This document shows, one piece after another, positions 7,320-9,406 of a stretch of 9,406 nt of DNA. The stretch spans positions 1 to 9,406 of the forward strand of contig CAMFHW010000132.1 of NCBI GenBank assembly GCA_945952175.1. Reading direction: 5' to 3'. Within the stretch, counting starts at the first letter, position 1; each line of letters opens with the position of its first letter. Below the pieces are notes generated by a model, which was given only the letters and a program-made list of their open reading frames with translations, searched no databases and had not been told where the DNA came from. This stretch comes from an uncultured Phenylobacterium sp. Lineage in GTDB: Bacteria > Pseudomonadota > Alphaproteobacteria > Caulobacterales > Caulobacteraceae. Position numbers and translations under genes: made by a program.

Positions 7320-7344
7320 GGAACGGATGGAGTCCGGGCGCGTT
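7320..7344 (+). promoter_or_regulatory. EcfG-type (general stress response) promoter of the sigma gene
   Basis: GGAAC at 7320-7324, a 16-base spacer, and CGTT at 7341-7344 match the published alphaproteobacterial EcfG/SigT consensus (GGAAC-N16/17-CGTT) exactly. Transcription would start near 7350, giving a leader of about 45 bases before the sigma factor ATG at 7396. Placement in front of an EcfG-type sigma gene implies autoregulation or control by another EcfG paralogue. The other GGAAC, at 7304, has no matching -10 at this spacing. Confidence 0.8.
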
Positions 7345-7395
7345 CACCCGTCAGGCGAATTGGGCGGGGCGGTCGGGGCGGATCGAGGGCACCCT

Positions 7396-7935
7396 ATGAG
7401 TGAAGAGGCCACCTGGCGCGAGGAGGTCGTCGGTATGATACCGGCGCTGCGCGCGTTTGCCTGGTCCTTGTGCCACAATGGGTCGGACGCTGACGATCTC
7501 GTCCAGGACACCTTGATCAAGGCGTGGACCAATCGGGACAAGTACGAGGCCGGCACCAATCTTCGGGCCTGGCTGTTCACGATCCTGCGCAACACCTACT
7601 ACACCCAGGTCACGCGCCGCCGGCGCGAGGTCCGCGACGAGACCGGGGAATACGCCTCGACCTTGAAGTCGCCGCCGACCCAGGACTGGACGGTGGCCAT
7701 GCGCACCCTCCAGGCGGCGCTGAAGGAACTGCCCGCTGAACACCGCGAGGCCCTGATCTTGGTCGGCGCGGCGGGGCTCTCCTACGAGGAGGCGGCCGAG
7801 ATCTGCGGCTGCGCGCTCGGCACCATCAAGAGCCGGGTGAACCGGGCCCGCGCGCGCCTGCTGAAGATCATGGACGCCGCCGATCCGGCGGACGTCATGG
7901 CCTACGAAACGGTCGTGGCCGCCAACCGCGTCTGA
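7396..7935 (+). CDS. ECF sigma factor, EcfG/ECF15 type (SigT/SigU-like)
   Basis: A 179-aa RNA polymerase sigma factor. Sigma2 (about 12-77) has DADDLVQDTLIKAW (31-44) and the promoter-melting/-10 helix GTNLRAWLFTILRNTYY (53-69). Sigma4 (about 104-157) has LPAEHREALILVGAAGLSYE and the HTH AAEICGCALGTIKSRVNRAR (133-152). These strings are nearly identical to EcfG/RpoE2 of Rhizobiales and SigT of Caulobacter, the general stress response sigma factor that NepR sequesters and PhyR releases. Start at ATG 7396, with GAGGG six bases before; the open frame to 7255 is untranslated leader. Classical ecfG genes sit directly behind nepR and near phyR; here the upstream neighbour is the divergent egtB-egtD gene, so this looks like a secondary paralogue (SigU-like). 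A perfect EcfG promoter precedes it. Confidence 0.9.
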   Translation: MSEEATWREEVVGMIPALRAFAWSLCHNGSDADDLVQDTLIKAWTNRDKYEAGTNLRAWLFTILRNTYYTQVTRRRREVRDETGEYASTLKSPPTQDWTVAMRTLQAALKELPAEHREALILVGAAGLSYEEAAEICGCALGTIKSRVNRARARLLKIMDAADPADVMAYETVVAANRV

Positions 7936-8001
7936 AACGTCCGTTCGCCTGGTACGCGACTTGCGGCTCGCCTCCTGAGATTTCTCAAAAGGGGACGGGT
8001 C

Positions 8002-8718
8002 GTGAAGTTCATCGGGTTCATCATCGCCGGCGCCATCGCTCTGGCCGCACACTCGGCGTCCGCCAGCGTGGTGATCATGCCTTCGGGCACGACCTCCGCG
8101 ACCCTGGATCACTGGGGCCAGGCGCGCACCATGATCGAGCAGGCCAATCCCTATACCAGCGGTCCGGTGGAGATGGCCTCGGGCGTCACCTTCCACTCGA
8201 CCAGCGCCCACAGCGTGGCCGGCTATATCGGCGACTACAGCTTCGGCTCGCACGGCTCGTGGTCGGGCCCGGCCAAGCCGATGATCGGCCTCAACGCCGC
8301 CGTCGGCGACATGACCATCGACTTCCAGACCCCGGTCTCGGCCGTCGTCGCGGAGCTGAACTGGATCGCGGGCGGCCATGACGCGCTGCCGGTCGTCATG
8401 TCGATCTACAATTCCGCGGGCGTGCTGCTGGAAAGCTTCCAGCTCACCGGCGGCAAGGACGGCGACCAGGCGCCCGGCGTCTTCGGCTTCGAGCGGGCCG
8501 GCAACGACATCGCGCGGCTGGTGCTGTCTAACGGCAAGATCGGCGCGCGCGACTTCCACACCCAGAACATCCCCGGCTTCAGCGCGTTCGGCGGCGAAGC
8601 GCGTCTGTCGGCGCCGGTGCCGGAGCCGGCGACCTGGACCATGATGATCCTGGGTTTCGGCCTCTCCGGCCTGATGGTCCGCGCCCGTCGTCAGGCGCCG
8701 GCGCGGGTCGGCGCCTAG
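8002..8718 (+). CDS. PEP-CTERM (PEPxxW type) exported protein
   Basis: A 238-aa secreted protein. A signal peptide (1-21, MKFIGFIIAGAIALAAHSASA, cleavage likely after A21) is followed by a Gly/Ser/Thr-rich, probably beta-sandwich body with no named domain recognised. The C-terminus is a sorting signal: PEPATW (207-212), hydrophobic helix TMMILGFGLSGLMV (213-226) and RARR (227-230). Such tails are processed by an exosortase (EpsH-like, not in this window) and linked to exopolysaccharide export. Start is GTG 8002, with AGGGGA ending six bases before. It lies 66 bases behind the sigma gene on the same strand and may be co-transcribed; a short TGAGA/TCTCA repeat (7976-7987) in the gap has no T tract. 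Its TAG stop shares the CTAG palindrome with the stop of the opposing small gene. Confidence 0.87.
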   Translation: MKFIGFIIAGAIALAAHSASASVVIMPSGTTSATLDHWGQARTMIEQANPYTSGPVEMASGVTFHSTSAHSVAGYIGDYSFGSHGSWSGPAKPMIGLNAAVGDMTIDFQTPVSAVVAELNWIAGGHDALPVVMSIYNSAGVLLESFQLTGGKDGDQAPGVFGFERAGNDIARLVLSNGKIGARDFHTQNIPGFSAFGGEARLSAPVPEPATWTMMILGFGLSGLMVRARRQAPARVGA

Positions 8719-8879
8719 GCCTTGGCGCGCTTGGGCCGCTCGGCCCACGGCGCGTCGAGCTGATCCACCACCGACAGGATGGTGTCAGGCACCGGCCGGC
8801 GCGCGAGCGCGCCGAACATGCCCTTCAGATTGGCCTCGAGCGCCGCGCGGCGCTCGAGCTTGCGTTGATCTCGTCCCAT
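8715..8879 (-). CDS. NepR-like anti-sigma factor (54 aa)
   Basis: A short ORF, easily missed by length cut-offs. Residues 18-42 align without gaps to the NepR core (consensus roughly LRxxYDxVxxEPVPDRFLDLL): L18, F22 in place of Tyr, P29-V30-P31-D32, then ILSVVDQLD with L35, V38, L41 and D42. NepR is a helical protein that binds and holds EcfG until phosphorylated PhyR takes it away, and is usually about 55-80 aa. The N-terminus (MGRDQRKLERRAALE) and C-terminus (APWAERPKRAKA) are charged and probably flexible, as in known NepRs. The start at ATG 8879 is preceded by a GGGGGG run about four bases upstream, a plausible ribosome site. The gene converges with the PEP-CTERM gene (four-base overlap at CTAG) and lies about 780 bases from the EcfG-type sigma gene. 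The register match is seen directly; function is inferred. Tyr to Phe and loss of the conserved acidic residue before PVPD are deviations. Confidence 0.62.
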   Translation of the reverse strand: MGRDQRKLERRAALEANLKGMFGALARRPVPDTILSVVDQLDAPWAERPKRAKA

Positions 8880-8973
8880 GGAGCCCCCCGATGGCGCCAG
8901 GATGCGACCCTAATGACGCCGCTGTCGGTCGGACAGACGACACAGGGCCACACCTCCCGCAGGTGGGTCGGGC

Positions 8974-9406
8974 TCATTTCTCCGCGGGATAGACCACCGG
9001 CAGCACCAGGGCCGAAGGACGGCTTGCGTCCATATAGACGCTGTTGATCGCCACCCGCGGCTTCAGCTCGTGGCGACCGGCCGCCTCGCCGGTGTTCGGA
9101 TTGATCTCGAAGCGCGGGCTGTTCGACGAGGTGACGTGCAGGGCGATGCGGTGGCCCTTCTCGAAGGTGATCGCCGTGGACCACATGTCGATGACCAGCT
9201 CCTCCGGCGCGCCCGGCGTCATCATCTTCACGTCGTCGCCCATGCGGCCCCCGCGATAGCGGGCGCGGATCGGCGCATCGAGCACCAGCGCCTCGTAGCC
9301 GTCGGGATAGACGTCGACCAGCTTGGCCATGAAATCGGTGTCGGGCCCATCGGTCGCGCCATAGAGCTCGACCTTCACCGGCCCGGCGATGACGACGTCC
9401 TTGTCC
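8974..9406 (-). CDS. C-terminal part of a CocE/NonD-family hydrolase (5' truncated)
   Basis: The frame is open to the right edge of the window, so the gene's beginning, including the alpha/beta-hydrolase catalytic domain, lies outside. The GTG at 9378 is internal, since upstream codons continue the family sequence (DKDVVIAGPVKVELYG). The visible ~143 residues are the jelly-roll C-terminal domain of the X-Pro dipeptidyl-peptidase / cocaine esterase / glutaryl-7-ACA acylase family: GPDTDFMAKLVDVYPDGYE, LVLDAPIRARYR, then ELVIDMWSTAITFEKGHRIA and HVTSSNSPRFEINPNTGE near the end. Such enzymes hydrolyse acyl esters or amides, often of peptides, and many are exported; substrate cannot be judged here. 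The 94 bases between its stop and the NepR-like gene hold short inverted repeats (for example CACCT/AGGTG at 8957-8971) but no clear terminator, so read-through into the small gene is possible. Confidence 0.88.
   Translation of the reverse strand, partial: DKDVVIAGPVKVELYGATDGPDTDFMAKLVDVYPDGYEALVLDAPIRARYRGGRMGDDVKMMTPGAPEELVIDMWSTAITFEKGHRIALHVTSSNSPRFEINPNTGEAAGRHELKPRVAINSVYMDASRPSALVLPVVYPAEK

Noticed and set aside
7304..7328. GGAAC at 7304 as an alternative -35 element
   Set aside because: Sixteen to seventeen bases later the sequence is GGAT/GATG rather than CGTT; the GGAAC at 7320 fits perfectly.
7351..8748. A 465-codon minus-strand open frame across the sigma factor and PEP-CTERM genes
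   Set aside because: Shadow frame with no motifs. It overlaps the NepR-like ORF partly but in a different frame.
8922..8971. Short inverted repeats (CTGTC/GACAG, CACCT/AGGTG) between the CocE-type gene and the NepR-like gene as a terminator
   Set aside because: Five-bp stems without T tract in GC-rich sequence are expected by chance.
8825..9184. A 119-codon minus-strand ORF overlapping the NepR-like gene and the hydrolase
   Set aside because: It is in another frame from both supported genes, crosses the hydrolase stop and intergenic gap, and has no recognisable motif.

Overview
The window looks like a chromosomal segment from a GC-rich alphaproteobacterium, most likely Caulobacterales (Caulobacter/Phenylobacterium-like). 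This is inferred from strong G/C third-position bias, an EcfG (ECF15)-type sigma factor with its GGAAC-N16-CGTT promoter, an EnvZ/OmpR-like pair of alphaproteobacterial style, and a PEPxxW-type PEP-CTERM protein. No rRNA, tRNA, CRISPR, phage or IS sequence was recognised.

Left part (1-4479, all + strand): the 3' part of an APC-superfamily amino acid permease closed by a strong intrinsic terminator; a stand-alone metallo-beta-lactamase-fold hydrolase of the YcbL/glyoxalase II-like type; and a two-component operon in which an OmpR-type response regulator overlaps an EnvZ-like histidine kinase by a GTGA junction.

Middle (4480-7395): a small KGG-repeat stress protein on + converges, across a bidirectional hairpin terminator, on a minus-strand gene that reads without interruption through both ergothioneine enzymes: an EgtB sulfoxide synthase domain followed by an EgtD histidine methyltransferase domain. 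Ergothioneine is a thiol antioxidant, so this part has an oxidative or general stress flavour. The divergent intergenic region (7180-7395) is rich in perfect inverted repeats and carries a consensus EcfG promoter pointing right.

Right part (7396-9406): an EcfG-type ECF sigma factor expressed from that promoter, then a PEP-CTERM secreted protein. Overlapping the latter tail to tail on the minus strand is a 54-codon ORF that aligns without gaps to the core of NepR, the anti-sigma factor of EcfG. The window ends in the C-terminal part of a CocE/NonD-type alpha/beta hydrolase (minus strand).

The main point is that the right part appears to be a dispersed general-stress-response module: an EcfG paralogue with no nepR or phyR directly upstream, an apparently autoregulatory EcfG promoter, and a cryptic NepR-like ORF about 0.8 kb downstream on the other strand. 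Its proximity to ergothioneine and KGG stress genes suggests a stress-related neighbourhood. Control of those neighbours by this sigma factor is not shown by the sequence: no GGAAC/CGTT promoter was found in front of them.
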